A stretch of 64,000 nucleotides of DNA from Gammaproteobacteria bacterium (GCA_009937525.1 JAACFE010000001.1:1-64000); one strand, 5' to 3'. Positions 47,960 to 59,442 are shown, counted from the stretch's first letter. Made by a program: numbers and translations. The notes: generated by a model not told the origin, from the letters alone.

Positions 47960-49321
47960 ATGGGTAGCGCTTTCGGCAATCTGCTGGCTTTTGTCGTCGC
48001 CATCAGCGTCCTCGTAGCCGTCCACGAGTACGGTCATTACATCGTCGGGCGCTGGACCGGCATGAAGGTGCTGCGTTTCTCGATCGGCTTCGGCAAGCCG
48101 ATCTGGACGCGTATCGGCGGGGCGGATCGCACCGAGTACTGCATATCCGCGATCCCGCTCGGCGGCTATGTCCGGTTCCTGGATACCCGAGAGGGCCCGA
48201 TTCCCGAGGCAGACGAAGGGCGAGCGTTCAATCAGCGGCCGGTTCCACAGCGCATTGCGGTGTTGCTTGCCGGGCCGGCGTTCAATTTCCTGTTCGCAAT
48301 CATCGCCTACTGGGCGTTGTTCATTTACGGCATCCCGACGCTGGTGCCGGCCGTCGGCGAGGTGGAACCCGACTCCTACGCGGCGCAGGCTGGCCTGGAG
48401 CAGGGCGACCGTATCGTCGCGGTGGGCGAGGTCGAGACTGCGGATTGGGAATCCGCACTTGTCGAGATGCTGGATCAGATGGTGTCGGACGGTCGCGTGC
48501 CCTTGACGCTCGAAGCCGAGGACGGCTGGCGGCGCGAGGTAACGCTGGACGTCGGCGCCGACGCGCGCCGGCTTACGGAACCGGGCATGCTGTTCGAAGG
48601 TCTCGGTTTCCGGCCTTTCGGAGCCGGAGATCTTCCGGCCGATATCGGCCGCGTTGAGGACGATGGTCCGGCGAAAGCCGCAGGACTCCTGGCAGGCGAC
48701 CGAATCGTGGAACTGGACGGCGTTCCGATACTGGATTTTGCGGACCTGGTCGAGGCCGTCCAGCCGCGTGCGAACAAGACGGTCTCGGTTGATTACCTGC
48801 GCGACGGGCAGCGTCTGTCCACGACGCTGGTCGTGCAGGAGCAGCTCGTCGACGGCGAAGTCCGGGGCCGCCTGGGCGTCGCTCACAGCGGTGATTTCAG
48901 CGACTTCTATTACCAGCGGCGCTTCGGGCCGGTCGATTCGCTCACCCAGGCGATGGCGCGCACCTGGTCGTCGACCGTCTTTACGTTGCGGATGCTCGGC
49001 CGGATGGTGACGGGTGACGTGTCCATCAAGAACATCAGCGGACCGATCAATATTGCCCAGTTCGCCGGCGAATCGGCACAGCGCGGGCTCGATTACTTCC
49101 TGGGCTTCCTGGCCATCGTCAGCATCAGTCTCGGGGTTCTGAACCTGCTGCCGATCCCGGTGCTCGACGGCGGTCAGATCGTTTACCAGTCGATCGAGGG
49201 CCTGAAGGGCAGCCCTCTTTCAGAGCGGGCCCAGATCGTGGGACAGCAAATCGGCATATTCGCGTTGATTCTGTTGATGAGCTTCGCTTTCTATAACGAT
49301 CTTGCGAGAATCTTCGGTTGA
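47960..49321 (+). CDS. rseP: Site-2 intramembrane metalloprotease RseP
   Basis: 453 residues. It cuts anti-sigma factor RseA in the membrane during envelope stress and clears signal peptides. The zinc motif is VHEYGHY (HExxH, near 22-26) in the first helix, two PDZ domains lie in the periplasm (about 120-200 and 215-295), and the third zinc ligand is in NLLPIPVLDGGQIVYQ. The ribosome site is weak. The stop overlaps an alternative bamA start. Confidence 0.95.
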   Translation: MGSAFGNLLAFVVAISVLVAVHEYGHYIVGRWTGMKVLRFSIGFGKPIWTRIGGADRTEYCISAIPLGGYVRFLDTREGPIPEADEGRAFNQRPVPQRIAVLLAGPAFNFLFAIIAYWALFIYGIPTLVPAVGEVEPDSYAAQAGLEQGDRIVAVGEVETADWESALVEMLDQMVSDGRVPLTLEAEDGWRREVTLDVGADARRLTEPGMLFEGLGFRPFGAGDLPADIGRVEDDGPAKAAGLLAGDRIVELDGVPILDFADLVEAVQPRANKTVSVDYLRDGQRLSTTLVVQEQLVDGEVRGRLGVAHSGDFSDFYYQRRFGPVDSLTQAMARTWSSTVFTLRMLGRMVTGDVSIKNISGPINIAQFAGESAQRGLDYFLGFLAIVSISLGVLNLLPIPVLDGGQIVYQSIEGLKGSPLSERAQIVGQQIGIFALILLMSFAFYNDLARIFG

Positions 49322-49346
49322 GATCGCTGGTACCCGGACGCCACGG

Positions 49347-51761
49347 ATGAGATTCAGAAGAAAATCGTTGCTCACTGCCCGGCGCGGAATACTGGTCGGG
49401 CTGGTACTCGCGCTGACGTCGTTACAGGCACTGGCGGAATTTGAGCCCTTCGTTGTGAGGGATATGCGCGTCGAGGGCTTGCAGCGAATCTCCGAAGGTA
49501 CCGTCTTCAACTACCTGCCCATCAATATCGGCGACACGATCGACCACCTCCGCATCCGGGAGGCAATACGTGCGCTTTATACGCAAGGTCTCTTCGACGA
49601 CATCGAGATGCGCAGGGACGGCGACGCCCTGATAATTGCAGTACAAGAGCGGCCATCGATCGAAAGCTTCGAAATCGACGGCAACAAGGACATCAAGACG
49701 GAAGATCTCATGGAGTCTCTCCGCGGTGTCGGGCTCGCCAAAGGGCGGACTTTCGACCGTTCGACTCTCGACAATGTCGCCATGTTCCTGCGCGAGGAAT
49801 ATTACAACCGCGGCAAGTACGGCGTGCAGATCGATACCACGGTTTTGGATCGCCCCAACAATACGGTGCGCATCAAGATCGACGTCAAGGAAGGTGATCG
49901 CGCGAAGATCCGGCAGGTCAATATCGTCGGCAACACCTCATTCGACGAAGGCGAAATACGAGAGGATTTCAATCTCGACACCGCCAACTGGCTGTCGTGG
50001 TTGCGACAGGACGACCGTTACGAGAAGCAGGGGCTCGAGGGCGACCTCGAGACATTGCGGTCGTTCTACATGGATCGCGGCTATGCGAATTTCAGCATCG
50101 AGTCCACCCAGGTCGCGATATCACCGAACAAGAAGGACATCTTCGTTACCATTACGATTAACGAGGGCGACAAGTACACGATCTCGGACGTCAAACTCGT
50201 CGGTGACATGGTGGTTCCCGAAGCCTTCCTGCGTTCGATGGTGCTCGCCCAGCCGGGCTCGATATTCAATCTCGGCCTCCTGACGCAATCGGCCGAGTTC
50301 ATGTCATTGCGGCTCGGCGAGCAGGGCTACGCGAACGCCGAGATCGAGCCGGTTCCCGAACTCGACCACGAAAACAAGACGGCCGAGATTACTTTCTACG
50401 TGGATCCGAAGAGCCGCGTCTACGTCCGGCGGATCAACTTCAAGGGTATCAACCAAGTCGACGACGAAGTGCTGCGTCGCGAACTCCGGCAGATGGAAGG
50501 CGCGTACCTGTCGAACGTATTGATCGACCGCTCGAAGTTCCGTCTGCAGCGACTCCCGTACGTCGAACCGAACGTCGAGGCCGAGACGATTCCCGTGCCC
50601 GGCAGTCCCGATCTCGTCGATGTGGACTTCAAGATGCAGTACCGGATGCCCGGGCAGTTCTCCGGTGGCATCGGCTATTCGGAGTCGCAGAAACTGTTGT
50701 TGAACGGCAGTATCGTGCATACGAACTTCCTCGGTACCGGTAACCGGGTGGCGCTCGAGGTTTCGACGGGCCGTTTCTCCAAGTTCTACAATATCTCGCA
50801 CACCGATCCTTACCGGACGATGGACGGCGTGCGGCGCACGATCAGTCTCAACTACCGCGACATTACACAGTTCACGTCGGCCGCCTCGGACTTCTCCACC
50901 GCCACTGCGGGTGCCCGTCTCGACTACGGCTATCCGATCAGCGAGTTCCAGACCTTGTCGTTCGGGCTTGGGTACCAGCGTTCGGAACTGTTGTCCTCCA
51001 CCTCGAGCACACAGCAGTCGCAGGACTGGGTCGCGAACAACGGCAACCCATTCATCGAGGATATCGGCGGTGGCATCGTCTTCTTCGGCACCGAGTTCGA
51101 TACTTTTGAACTGATTGCCGGATGGACCTACGACAGCCGCAACCGATCGCTCTTCGCAACGCGAGGCATGCGGCACCAGCTGTTTCTCTCGAGCACGTTT
51201 CCCGGAAGCGAGGTGGAGTATTACACCGCACGCTATAACGCGACGGCGTACTGGCCGCTCTGGCGCGGGTTCGTCTTGCGCTACAACCTCGAAACAGGCA
51301 TGGGCGAAGCACTCAACGAGACGACCGCGCTGCCGCCCTACAAGCAGCTCTTCGGCGGTGGACCCGGGTCCGTGCGCGGTTATCGGGAGTCCTGGCTCGG
51401 GCCGCGCGACAGTTTCGGCAATCCCTACGGCGGAAATGTCTTGGTTGCCAGTCAGTTGGAGCTTATAATTCCGCTGCCGGAGAAGTGGGCCAGTCAGGCA
51501 AGGGCTGCCGTATTCTACGACGTCGGTAACGTCTTCAATACAGGCGAGGTCGCGTTTACCGATAAACTCGGAAGTCCGGTCGAGTACCAGCCGGAATTCG
51601 ACGAGTTGCGCACATCGGTCGGTGTAGGCGTTGAGTGGCTCGCGCCGATGGGGTTGTTCCGGTTCAGCTACGCATACCCGCTCAACAACTACGCCGGTAA
51701 CGACAGGTATTTCGGAGATGAAATCGAGCGCTTTCAATTCTCCATTGGACAAGCATTTTGA
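49347..51761 (+). CDS. bamA: Outer-membrane protein assembly factor BamA
   Basis: 804 residues from ATG 49347, which places a signal peptide (RRGILVGLVLALTSLQALA, then EFEPF) at the start; the TTG at 49302 would add 15 residues. Five POTRA domains (about 35-430) precede a 16-strand barrel. The insertion-critical loop-6 motif appears as GGGPGSVRGYRESWLGPRD, and the protein ends in FQFSIGQAF with the required C-terminal Phe. It folds and inserts outer-membrane proteins. Confidence 0.97.
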   Translation: MRFRRKSLLTARRGILVGLVLALTSLQALAEFEPFVVRDMRVEGLQRISEGTVFNYLPINIGDTIDHLRIREAIRALYTQGLFDDIEMRRDGDALIIAVQERPSIESFEIDGNKDIKTEDLMESLRGVGLAKGRTFDRSTLDNVAMFLREEYYNRGKYGVQIDTTVLDRPNNTVRIKIDVKEGDRAKIRQVNIVGNTSFDEGEIREDFNLDTANWLSWLRQDDRYEKQGLEGDLETLRSFYMDRGYANFSIESTQVAISPNKKDIFVTITINEGDKYTISDVKLVGDMVVPEAFLRSMVLAQPGSIFNLGLLTQSAEFMSLRLGEQGYANAEIEPVPELDHENKTAEITFYVDPKSRVYVRRINFKGINQVDDEVLRRELRQMEGAYLSNVLIDRSKFRLQRLPYVEPNVEAETIPVPGSPDLVDVDFKMQYRMPGQFSGGIGYSESQKLLLNGSIVHTNFLGTGNRVALEVSTGRFSKFYNISHTDPYRTMDGVRRTISLNYRDITQFTSAASDFSTATAGARLDYGYPISEFQTLSFGLGYQRSELLSSTSSTQQSQDWVANNGNPFIEDIGGGIVFFGTEFDTFELIAGWTYDSRNRSLFATRGMRHQLFLSSTFPGSEVEYYTARYNATAYWPLWRGFVLRYNLETGMGEALNETTALPPYKQLFGGGPGSVRGYRESWLGPRDSFGNPYGGNVLVASQLELIIPLPEKWASQARAAVFYDVGNVFNTGEVAFTDKLGSPVEYQPEFDELRTSVGVGVEWLAPMGLFRFSYAYPLNNYAGNDRYFGDEIERFQFSIGQAF

Positions 51762-51775
51762 GGAATGGACGTCAT

Positions 51776-52315
51776 ATGAGTTTTATCAAGCGACAGCTGC
51801 CTAGAGCAGCTGCGGGCATTGCCCTCGTATTCGTATTTGCGCTGCCGGTTGCTGCGCAGGAAGTGAAGATCGGTGTAGTCAACGTGCCCGTATTGTTGGA
51901 CCGAGCACCGCAAACCAAAGCCGTGATGGACGCGCTTCAGGAAGAGTTTGCGCCCCGCCAGCGGGAATTTATCGCCAAGCAAAAAGAACTCGAAGACTTG
52001 ACCGCGAAAATCCAGAAGGACGTTGCCGTGATGGGCGAGACCGAGCGCCGCAACGCCGAGAAGAACCTGCGAGACCTGCAACGCGACGTTGCGCGCCTGC
52101 AGCAGGAATTTCGCGAAGATCTCGAGCTGCGTCAAAACGAAGAGCTCGGCAATCTGCAGCGCTCGCTGCTCAAGGAAGTGCAGGACTACGCGCAAGCGCA
52201 GGGATACGATCTGATCGTCGGCGACGGCGTCCTGTTCGCGAGTACCGCGGTGAATATCACGGAAGAAGTGCTGCGAGCGGTAGAAGCGAATTTCCAGGCG
52301 CAGGGTGCGCGCTGA
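51776..52315 (+). CDS. skp: OmpH/Skp-family periplasmic chaperone
   Basis: 179 residues from ATG 51776 after an AGGA site at the end of bamA. A signal peptide ending PVAAQ is followed by VKIGVVNVPVLLDRAPQTK and a long charged coiled coil (about 55-125) that forms the tentacles holding unfolded outer-membrane proteins. It lies between bamA and lpxD, as usual. Confidence 0.93.
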   Translation: MSFIKRQLPRAAAGIALVFVFALPVAAQEVKIGVVNVPVLLDRAPQTKAVMDALQEEFAPRQREFIAKQKELEDLTAKIQKDVAVMGETERRNAEKNLRDLQRDVARLQQEFREDLELRQNEELGNLQRSLLKEVQDYAQAQGYDLIVGDGVLFASTAVNITEEVLRAVEANFQAQGAR

Positions 52316-52350
52316 GGCGTCGTCCTGCGGCGTAACCACTCGCCAGGCTG

Positions 52351-53364
52351 ATGCCGATCAAGCTTGGAGATCTCGCGGCACGATTCGACTGCAAACTCGT
52401 CGGTGACCCCGACCTTGCCGTCGACAATGTTGCCGGTCTGCAGAATGCGGGTCCGAGCTCGCTGAGTTTTCTGTCCAATCCCAGGTTTCGCAAGCAGCTG
52501 GCCGCCACGCGTGCGGCAGCCGTCGTTCTTCGCGCCGAAGATGTCGACGAATCGCCGGTAGCTTCGCTGGTCAGCGAGAACCCCTATGCTGACTACGCAC
52601 GGATGGCCGGCGTCATTCATCCGCCGACGACTTATCCGGCCGGCATCGATGCGTCGGCCGTGATCTCACCGAGCGCCAAAGTTTCTCCATCGGCACACAT
52701 CGCTGCTCATGTCAGCATTGGCCATCGCTCGACCATCGGAGAGAACGCCTACGTCGGACCCGGCACGGTAATCGGGCCGGATTGCATTATCGCGGACGAC
52801 TGCCGCTTGATCGCCAACGTTACACTGGTCCGCAATGTGAGCCTCGGGCTCCGCGGAATTCTCCATCCCGGCGTGGTGATCGGGGCGGATGGATTCGGTA
52901 ACGCGATGACGCAGGATGGCTGGATCAAGGTGCCGCAACTCGGCGGCGTGCGCATCGGCAACGACGTGGAAATAGGCGCAAACACGACGGTCGATTGCGG
53001 CGCCATCGAGGACACGGTGATCGAGGATGGCGTGCGCATCGACAATCTGTGCATCATCGCGCACAACGTCCACGTAGGCGCACACACCGCGATGGCGGCT
53101 ATGACAGGTATCTCCGGCAGTACCACTATCGGCAAGCGTTGTCTGTTCGCGGGTAAGTCCGGTGCGGTCGGGCACATAACAATTTGCGACGACGTCGTGA
53201 TCAGCGGCAAAGCCGTAGTGTCCAAGGATATTACGGAACCCGGTGTCTACGCGGCCAGCTTTACCGCGGAGCCGGCCAGGGAGTGGAGCCGCAAGGTCGC
53301 ACGCTTCCGGCGGCTCGATCAACTTGTCGAGCGCATTCGCAAACTCGAAAAGGCGGGTGAGTAA
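52351..53364 (+). CDS. lpxD: UDP-3-O-acylglucosamine N-acyltransferase LpxD
   Basis: 337 residues. It adds the second hydroxyacyl chain to lipid A precursor. The N-terminal uridine-binding domain has AGPSSLSFLSNPRFRKQL; the left-handed beta-helix runs from about 105 to 300 with GADGFGNAMTQDGWIKVPQ, and the catalytic His in CIIAHNVHVGAHTAMA. A C-terminal helix (RRLDQLVERIRKLEK) completes the trimer fold. Confidence 0.96.
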   Translation: MPIKLGDLAARFDCKLVGDPDLAVDNVAGLQNAGPSSLSFLSNPRFRKQLAATRAAAVVLRAEDVDESPVASLVSENPYADYARMAGVIHPPTTYPAGIDASAVISPSAKVSPSAHIAAHVSIGHRSTIGENAYVGPGTVIGPDCIIADDCRLIANVTLVRNVSLGLRGILHPGVVIGADGFGNAMTQDGWIKVPQLGGVRIGNDVEIGANTTVDCGAIEDTVIEDGVRIDNLCIIAHNVHVGAHTAMAAMTGISGSTTIGKRCLFAGKSGAVGHITICDDVVISGKAVVSKDITEPGVYAASFTAEPAREWSRKVARFRRLDQLVERIRKLEKAGE

Positions 53365-53370
53365 AAAGCG

Positions 53371-54150
53371 ATGAGCAGCACAATTCATCCGACCGCGGTT
53401 ATCTCGGACAGCGCGAACATCGACGACGGCGTCGCGATCGGGCCCTACGCAGTCGTAGGGGACGAAGTGACGATTCGAAGCGGTACGCGCGTCGACAGTC
53501 ATGTGGTCATCAACGGACCTACCGTCATCGGGCACGATAACCACATCTACCAGTTCGCATCGATCGGTGACGACCCTCAGGACAAGAAGTATCGTGGCGA
53601 GCCGACGCGGCTCACGATCGGCGACCGCAATACGATCCGCGAGTTCTGCACGATAAGCCGCGGCACGATGCAGGACCTGGCTGAAACCGTACTCGGCGAC
53701 GACAACTGGATCATGGCGTACGTGCACATCGCACACGATTGCGTCGTGGGCAACAAGACGATCATGGCGAACAATGTGACGCTCGCGGGTCACGTACACG
53801 TCGGCGACTGGGTCATTTTCGGCGGATTCTCGGGTGCGCACCAGTTCACGAAGATCGGTGCACACGCGTTTCTCGGCATGTACTCGGGCGTCAACCGGGA
53901 CGTGCCGGCCTACACGATGGTGTCTGGTCAGCCTGCAGTTCCGCGCGGGATCAACAGCGAGGGACTGAAGCGGCGTGATTTCAGCGATGAGCAGATACGC
54001 AACATCAAGAATGCTTATCGGCTCGTGTATCGCAAAGGTCTCAAACTCGCCGACGCAATCGCCGAAATCGAGAAACTCTGTGATTCCCAGCCCGAGCTGG
54101 CCGTTCTCCTGGAATCGCTGCGCGCTTCCGAGCGCGGCATCATTCGGTAG
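53371..54150 (+). CDS. lpxA: UDP-N-acetylglucosamine acyltransferase LpxA
   Basis: 259 residues, a hexapeptide left-handed beta-helix. It starts lipid A synthesis by acylating UDP-GlcNAc at O-3. Catalytic His is in YVHIAHDCVVGNKTIMANN; SIGDDPQDKKYRGEPT and GFSGAHQFTKIGAHAFLG are diagnostic. It follows lpxD after six bases with no fabZ between. Confidence 0.97.
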   Translation: MSSTIHPTAVISDSANIDDGVAIGPYAVVGDEVTIRSGTRVDSHVVINGPTVIGHDNHIYQFASIGDDPQDKKYRGEPTRLTIGDRNTIREFCTISRGTMQDLAETVLGDDNWIMAYVHIAHDCVVGNKTIMANNVTLAGHVHVGDWVIFGGFSGAHQFTKIGAHAFLGMYSGVNRDVPAYTMVSGQPAVPRGINSEGLKRRDFSDEQIRNIKNAYRLVYRKGLKLADAIAEIEKLCDSQPELAVLLESLRASERGIIR

Positions 54151-54153
54151 CCC

Positions 54154-55302
54154 GTGCCCTTGCGCGTCGGACTGGTTGCTGGCGAGTCGTCGGGCGACCT
54201 GCTTGGTGCAGGGCTCATAGCGGCCGTAAGAGACCGAATACCCGACGCCGTTTTCGAGGGAGTTGCCGGCCCGGAGATGCTTGCAGCCGGCTGCGAGCGC
54301 TGGGCCGATGCCGAAGAACTGGCAGTCATGGGCGTTGTCGAGCCATTGAAACGCCTGCCGCGATTGCTGCGTCTGCGCCGTTCGCTCATCACGCGCTGGC
54401 GGGCAGCACCGCCCGACGTCTTCGTCGGCATCGACGCTCCCGACTTCAACCTCGGCCTCGAAGCCGCGCTGAAAGCGTCGGGTATCCGGACCATGCATTA
54501 CGTCAGCCCGTCGATCTGGGCATGGCGTGCCGGCCGTATACGCAAGATACGGAAGGCGGCCGATCGAGTCCTATGCATCCTGCCGTTCGAACCGGCGATT
54601 TACCAGGAGCACGGCATGGACGCCGTATTCGTCGGCCACCCGAAAGCCGACGCGCTGTCGCCGGTCATCGACGTGCCCGCGGCGCGCGACGCGCTGAGTT
54701 TGCCTCGGGACGGCAGGTTGATCGCCGTGCTGCCGGGCAGCCGGAGCAGCGAGGTGACGAGGCTGGCGCCGGTTTTCGCCGAGGCGGCACAGAATATCGC
54801 GGACGCCGAACCGGGCGTACACTTCGTCACTCCCGTCGCTGCGTCAAAACTGCGCCCGCTCATCGAGGTGTCTCTGCGGCAATATGCGGTTGCCGATCGG
54901 TTTACGATCATCGACGGCCGCTCGATCGAGGCGATGTCCGCTTCGGACATGGTGCTGCTGGCGTCGGGGACGGCGGCGCTGGAGTCGGCCCTGCTCGGAA
55001 AACCGACGGTGGCCGCCTACCGCGTTGCGGCACTGACGGGGTGGATTACGAAGGTATTCCGGCTGTTGAAAGTCAGTCATTTCACGCTGCCCAACCTGCT
55101 GACGAACGAGGAGCTCGTTCCCGAGTTCATCCAGGATGATGCGGACCCCGCGAAGATCGCCGGCGCGGTCATCGAACTGCTGAACGACCCCGAACGTTGC
55201 GCGGCCATCAAGGCCAGATTTGCTAAACTCAGGACCGAGTTGGCGATGAATTCGAACGAGCGCGCAGCCGACGCGCTGATAAGCCTCACAGCACAGGGAT
55301 AG
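54154..55302 (+). CDS. lpxB: Lipid-A-disaccharide synthase LpxB
   Basis: 382 residues from a GTG three bases after the lpxA stop. This GT19 glycosyltransferase joins UDP-diacylglucosamine and lipid X. Signatures are [49 protein letters not shown] and [13 protein letters not shown], with [17 protein letters not shown] near the nucleotide site. Confidence 0.97.
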   Translation: MPLRVGLVAGESSGDLLGAGLIAAVRDRIPDAVFEGVAGPEMLAAGCERWADAEELAVMGVVEPLKRLPRLLRLRRSLITRWRAAPPDVFVGIDAPDFNLGLEAALKASGIRTMHYVSPSIWAWRAGRIRKIRKAADRVLCILPFEPAIYQEHGMDAVFVGHPKADALSPVIDVPAARDALSLPRDGRLIAVLPGSRSSEVTRLAPVFAEAAQNIADAEPGVHFVTPVAASKLRPLIEVSLRQYAVADRFTIIDGRSIEAMSASDMVLLASGTAALESALLGKPTVAAYRVAALTGWITKVFRLLKVSHFTLPNLLTNEELVPEFIQDDADPAKIAGAVIELLNDPERCAAIKARFAKLRTELAMNSNERAADALISLTAQG

Positions 55303-55321
55303 CCGGACTCGCACACCGACA

Positions 55322-55924
55322 ATGCAGCAGCTGCAAGCAGATTTCCCACCCGATCTCGTCGCCGGCGTCGACGAGGCGGGACGAGGACCGCTGGCCGGAC
55401 CGGTCGTGGCGGCGGCCGTCATTCTGCATCCCGAGCGCCCGATTGCCGGCCTGCGTGACTCCAAGAAGCTGACCGCGGCGCGCCGCGAGGCGCTCGAAGC
55501 GGTAATCAGGAGTCAGGCCCTGTGCTGGTCCGTCGCCTGGTCGGAACGAGCGGAGATTGACGCCCTGAATATACTCGCGGCGACGATGCTCGCCATGCGC
55601 CGGGCCATACTCGGGCTCAGTGTCATGCCGCGAGCCGTGCAGGTTGACGGCAACCGCTTGCCCGACCTCCGCTTCCGCGACGGCAGGATTGACGGGGTCG
55701 CGATCGTCGGCGGCGATAATCGCGTCGAATCGATCAGTGCGGCCTCGATACTGGCCAAGACGGCACGCGACCGGACGATGGTTGCCGTGCACGCGCGTTA
55801 TCCCGATTACGAATTCGCGCGCCACAAGGGATACGGCACCGAACTGCATCGCGCGCGGCTGCTGGAACACGGGCCGTGTCCGGAACACCGCCGCAGTTTC
55901 GCACCGGTGAGGGCGCTCACGTGA
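55322..55924 (+). CDS. rnhB: Ribonuclease HII
   Basis: 200 residues. It cuts RNA in RNA-DNA hybrids and at single ribonucleotides. The DEDD active site begins with [14 protein letters not shown], the third Asp is in LRDSKKLT and the last in the [15 protein letters not shown] region. The TGA overlaps the dnaE GTG (GTGA). Confidence 0.96.
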   Translation: MQQLQADFPPDLVAGVDEAGRGPLAGPVVAAAVILHPERPIAGLRDSKKLTAARREALEAVIRSQALCWSVAWSERAEIDALNILAATMLAMRRAILGLSVMPRAVQVDGNRLPDLRFRDGRIDGVAIVGGDNRVESISAASILAKTARDRTMVAVHARYPDYEFARHKGYGTELHRARLLEHGPCPEHRRSFAPVRALT

Positions 55925-58900
55925 CTGTCCCGTCTTTCGTCCACCTGCATGTTCACACCGAGTACTCGCTCGTGGACAGCACGGTGCGCATCCCGGCATT
56001 GATGGCGAAGGCGGCCGGAGACGGCATGCCGGCTGTCGCCATGACGGACTGCAACAACCTGTTCGGCCTGGTGAAATTCTACCGGCGTGCGATCGCCGCG
56101 GGCGTCAAACCGATAATCGGTGCAGACCTGCGGATAGCGAATACAGACGACCCGGGCCGGCCATTCACGTTGATTGTGCTGTGCCAGGACAACCACGGCT
56201 ATCGCAACCTGTGCCGAATCATCTCGCGTGCTTACCTCGAGGGACGGATACGGGGCGAGCCGATGGTCCGCCGTGAGTGGCTGAGCCTGGAAAGCTGTGA
56301 AGGTCTCATCGCGTTGTCGGGAGGGCTGCACGGCGACGTCGGCCATTCGTTGCTCGTCGGGCAGCTGGAGGAGGCGCGGCAGCGGCTGCTTGCCTGGCGA
56401 GACATCTTCGGCGACCGCTATTACCTCGAACTCACCAGGACCGGCCGAAGTGACGAAGAGGAGACCGTGCAGGCGAGCCTGCTGCTGGCGAGTGAGCAAG
56501 CCGTACCGGTCGTCGCTACCAACGACGTGCGTTTCATCGAACACGAGGATTTTCACGCGCACGAGGCCCGCGTATGTATCCATGACAGCCGGGGCCTTGC
56601 GGACCCGGACCGGCCACGCCACTACAGCAACCAGCAGTACCTGCGATCGTCGGCCGAGATGATGGAGCTGTTCTCCGATGTGCCGGAGGCGGTCGAAAAC
56701 GCGCTGGAGATCGCCACGCGCTGCAACCTCGACCTGAAACTCGGTGAAAGCGTATTGCCTGCCTTCCCGGTGCCGGACGGGCAGACGGAGGCGCAGTTCC
56801 TGGAGGCCGAGGCGCGGCGCGGGCTGGACCGTGCACTCGAGGAGATATTTGCGGCTCGCGCCACCCCGAAGAAGGAACGCGACGCGTTGCGGGCACCGTA
56901 CCGCGAGCGCCTCGAGACCGAACTCCAGGTAATCCGCGACATGGGCTTCCCGGGTTACTTCCTGATCGTCGCCGATTTCATTCGCTGGGCTCGCGACAAC
57001 GAGATTCCCGTGGGTCCCGGCCGCGGATCGGGGGCCGGCTCGCTGGTGGCCTGGGTGCTCGGCATTACCGACCTGGACCCCCTCGAGCACGATCTTCTTT
57101 TCGAGCGTTTCCTGAATCCGGAACGCGTTTCGATGCCGGACTTCGATATCGACTTCTGCATGGAAGGCCGCGACCGTGTCATCGAGTATGTGGCCGAACG
57201 ATATGGCCGCGACCGCGTCGCGCAGATCATTACCTTCGGCACCATGGCGGCGAGGGCGGTCATCCGCGACACCGGGCGCGTGCTCGGCCAGCCGTATGGA
57301 TTTGTCGATCGAATCGCCAAGCTGGTGCCGTTCGAAATCGGCATGACGCTCGACAAGGCACTGGAGCAGTCGGAAGAGCTGGCGGCCATGTACCGCGACG
57401 ACGAAGAGGTCACCGCCATCATCGACCTCGCGAAGTCGCTGGAAGGCCTGGTCAGGAATGCCGGCAAGCATGCCGGTGGCGTCGTGATCGCGCCTGATCA
57501 GCTCACCGATTTTGCGCCGCTGTACTGTGAAGACGGCGGCGGCAGTCTTGTCACGCAACTCGACAAGGACGACGTCGAGGCGGTCGGCCTGGTCAAGTTC
57601 GACTTCCTCGGGCTGAAGACGCTCACGATCATCGACTGGGCGGAGCGCATCGTCAATGCGACCTACCCGGATGCATCGCTCGACATCAGTCGCGTGCCCA
57701 TGGACGACGCCGAAACCTTCAGGCTGTTGCAGAGCACGCTGACGGCCGCGGTATTCCAGCTCGAGTCGAGCGGCATGCGCGATCTCATCAAGCGCCTGCG
57801 GCCCGACCAGTTCGGCGATCTCGTCGCCCTGGTGGCCCTGTTCCGGCCGGGCCCGCTGCAATCGGGCATGGTCGACGATTTCATTGCCCGCAAGCATTCG
57901 GTCAACCAGGCCGAGATCGACTACCTGCATCCGGATCTCAAGCCGGTACTCGAGGAGACCTACGGCGTAATCCTCTATCAGGAGCAGGTCATGCAGATTG
58001 CGCAGGTGCTCGCCGGCTACACTCTGGGCGGTGCGGATCTCCTGCGGCGTGCGATGGGCAAGAAGAAGCCCGAGGAGATGGCGAAGCAGCGCGAGATCTT
58101 CATGTCCGGCGCGACGGCACGCGGTGTAGCGCAAGCAACTGCGACGCGCATCTTCGACCTGATGGAGAAGTTTGCGGGTTACGGTTTCAACAAGTCCCAT
58201 TCCGCCGCCTACGCGGTACTGTCCTACCAGACCGCATACCTCAAGGCGCACTATCCCGCCGCCTTCATGGCGGCCGTGATGAGCGCCGATCTGGACAACA
58301 CCGACCGGCTCGTTACGCTGAAGGACGATTGCCGCAAACTCGGTCTGGAACTCGAGGCGCCGAGCGTCAACCGCTCGTCCTATCATTTCAACGTGGCCGG
58401 CGACCGGGCGATCCTCTATGGACTCGGCGCGATCAAGGGAGTCGGCCGATCGGCGGTGGAATCGCTCATTGCCGAACGCGAGGCGAATGGCGACTACGGC
58501 AGCCTGGCCGAGTTCTGTCGTCGCGTCGATCATGACAAGGTCAACCGCCGGGCCCTCGAGGCGATGATCAAATCCGGCGCGATGGACGAGTTCGGCCAGT
58601 CGCGCCGCGCCCTCATGCACCAGGTGCCGCAGGCCCTGAAAAGTGCCGACCAGCATGCCCGCGCGCAGGCGGCCGGCCAGAACGATATGTTCGGGCTCGA
58701 GGCGCCACCAGTGCCGGACGATTCGATGGTTTCCGTCGACATGGACGAATGGCCGGAGCGCCTGTTGCTCAGCAACGAAAAGGAGTCGCTCGGCCTCTAC
58801 CTGACGGGCCACCCGTTTCACGCGGTTCGAGTCGATGCGCGCTGTTTCGTCGATGGCAGTCTCGCCGAACTCGCGGCGGAACCGCCGCCGCAGGCGTCTC

Positions 58901-59442
58901 GCGGCGAGCGCGATTACTCACAGTCGAGGCGCGAGGTCACGATCGCGGGACTGATCGTCGACGTTCGCAAACGCGGCAATCGCGTCAGCGTCGTGCTGGA
59001 TGACGATAGCGGGCGCATGGAAGTCAGCCTGTTCGGCGAGGCGTTCCAGGAGTTCCGTCACCTGCTGGTGAAAGACGAGATCGTCGTGGTGACCGGCCCG
59101 TTGCGTTACGACGATTTCATCGGCGCCTGGTCGGTGAACGTCAGGAACGTGCTGCATATCGATCGTGTAATCGAAAGCCGGGCGAAGAGCATGTTGTTGA
59201 GGCTGTCCCCGAACGGGCAGGGAGAACAGCTTTTGATGAAGCTGCACGATGTGCTGTTGCCATACCGGGAGGGAAACTGCGAGGTTGCCGTGCAGTATTT
59301 TGGCGATGATGCGAAAGTCAGGCTCGAACTCGGCGCCGAATGGTCGGTGCGTCCGAGCCGGGAACTGCGCGACAAGCTGAGCGAGCTCCTCGGCAGCAAC
59401 AACGTCCGGCTGCTGTACGCACCGGGACGAGAAATCATGTAG
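55921..59442 (+). CDS. dnaE: DNA polymerase III alpha subunit
   Basis: 1173 residues from the GTG that overlaps the rnhB stop; the longer frame from 55876 lies inside rnhB. It is the replicative polymerase. The PHP domain opens [19 protein letters not shown], the polymerase palm carries [13 protein letters not shown] (two catalytic Asp), followed by fingers with [13 protein letters not shown], a helix-hairpin-helix, an OB domain (about 995-1070, [17 protein letters not shown]) and a C-terminal tau-binding region. Confidence 0.97.
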   Translation: MTVPSFVHLHVHTEYSLVDSTVRIPALMAKAAGDGMPAVAMTDCNNLFGLVKFYRRAIAAGVKPIIGADLRIANTDDPGRPFTLIVLCQDNHGYRNLCRIISRAYLEGRIRGEPMVRREWLSLESCEGLIALSGGLHGDVGHSLLVGQLEEARQRLLAWRDIFGDRYYLELTRTGRSDEEETVQASLLLASEQAVPVVATNDVRFIEHEDFHAHEARVCIHDSRGLADPDRPRHYSNQQYLRSSAEMMELFSDVPEAVENALEIATRCNLDLKLGESVLPAFPVPDGQTEAQFLEAEARRGLDRALEEIFAARATPKKERDALRAPYRERLETELQVIRDMGFPGYFLIVADFIRWARDNEIPVGPGRGSGAGSLVAWVLGITDLDPLEHDLLFERFLNPERVSMPDFDIDFCMEGRDRVIEYVAERYGRDRVAQIITFGTMAARAVIRDTGRVLGQPYGFVDRIAKLVPFEIGMTLDKALEQSEELAAMYRDDEEVTAIIDLAKSLEGLVRNAGKHAGGVVIAPDQLTDFAPLYCEDGGGSLVTQLDKDDVEAVGLVKFDFLGLKTLTIIDWAERIVNATYPDASLDISRVPMDDAETFRLLQSTLTAAVFQLESSGMRDLIKRLRPDQFGDLVALVALFRPGPLQSGMVDDFIARKHSVNQAEIDYLHPDLKPVLEETYGVILYQEQVMQIAQVLAGYTLGGADLLRRAMGKKKPEEMAKQREIFMSGATARGVAQATATRIFDLMEKFAGYGFNKSHSAAYAVLSYQTAYLKAHYPAAFMAAVMSADLDNTDRLVTLKDDCRKLGLELEAPSVNRSSYHFNVAGDRAILYGLGAIKGVGRSAVESLIAEREANGDYGSLAEFCRRVDHDKVNRRALEAMIKSGAMDEFGQSRRALMHQVPQALKSADQHARAQAAGQNDMFGLEAPPVPDDSMVSVDMDEWPERLLLSNEKESLGLYLTGHPFHAVRVDARCFVDGSLAELAAEPPPQASRGERDYSQSRREVTIAGLIVDVRKRGNRVSVVLDDDSGRMEVSLFGEAFQEFRHLLVKDEIVVVTGPLRYDDFIGAWSVNVRNVLHIDRVIESRAKSMLLRLSPNGQGEQLLMKLHDVLLPYREGNCEVAVQYFGDDAKVRLELGAEWSVRPSRELRDKLSELLGSNNVRLLYAPGREIM

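Noticed and set aside
47791-47967. 58-codon frame overlapping the cdsA stop, a possible dxr remnant
   Set aside because: It lacks any Dxr motif, and most of its longer form is a cdsA shadow; no evidence for a broken gene.
46970-48886. A 638-codon minus-strand frame over cdsA and rseP
   Set aside because: It is antisense to two clear genes and has low-complexity R/A/Q/G composition.
55807-58821. A 1004-codon open frame on the minus strand
   Set aside because: It lies wholly antisense to dnaE (and the end of rnhB). High GC with strong third-position bias produces long antisense frames; its translation has no recognisable domain and is rich in R, A, E and H.
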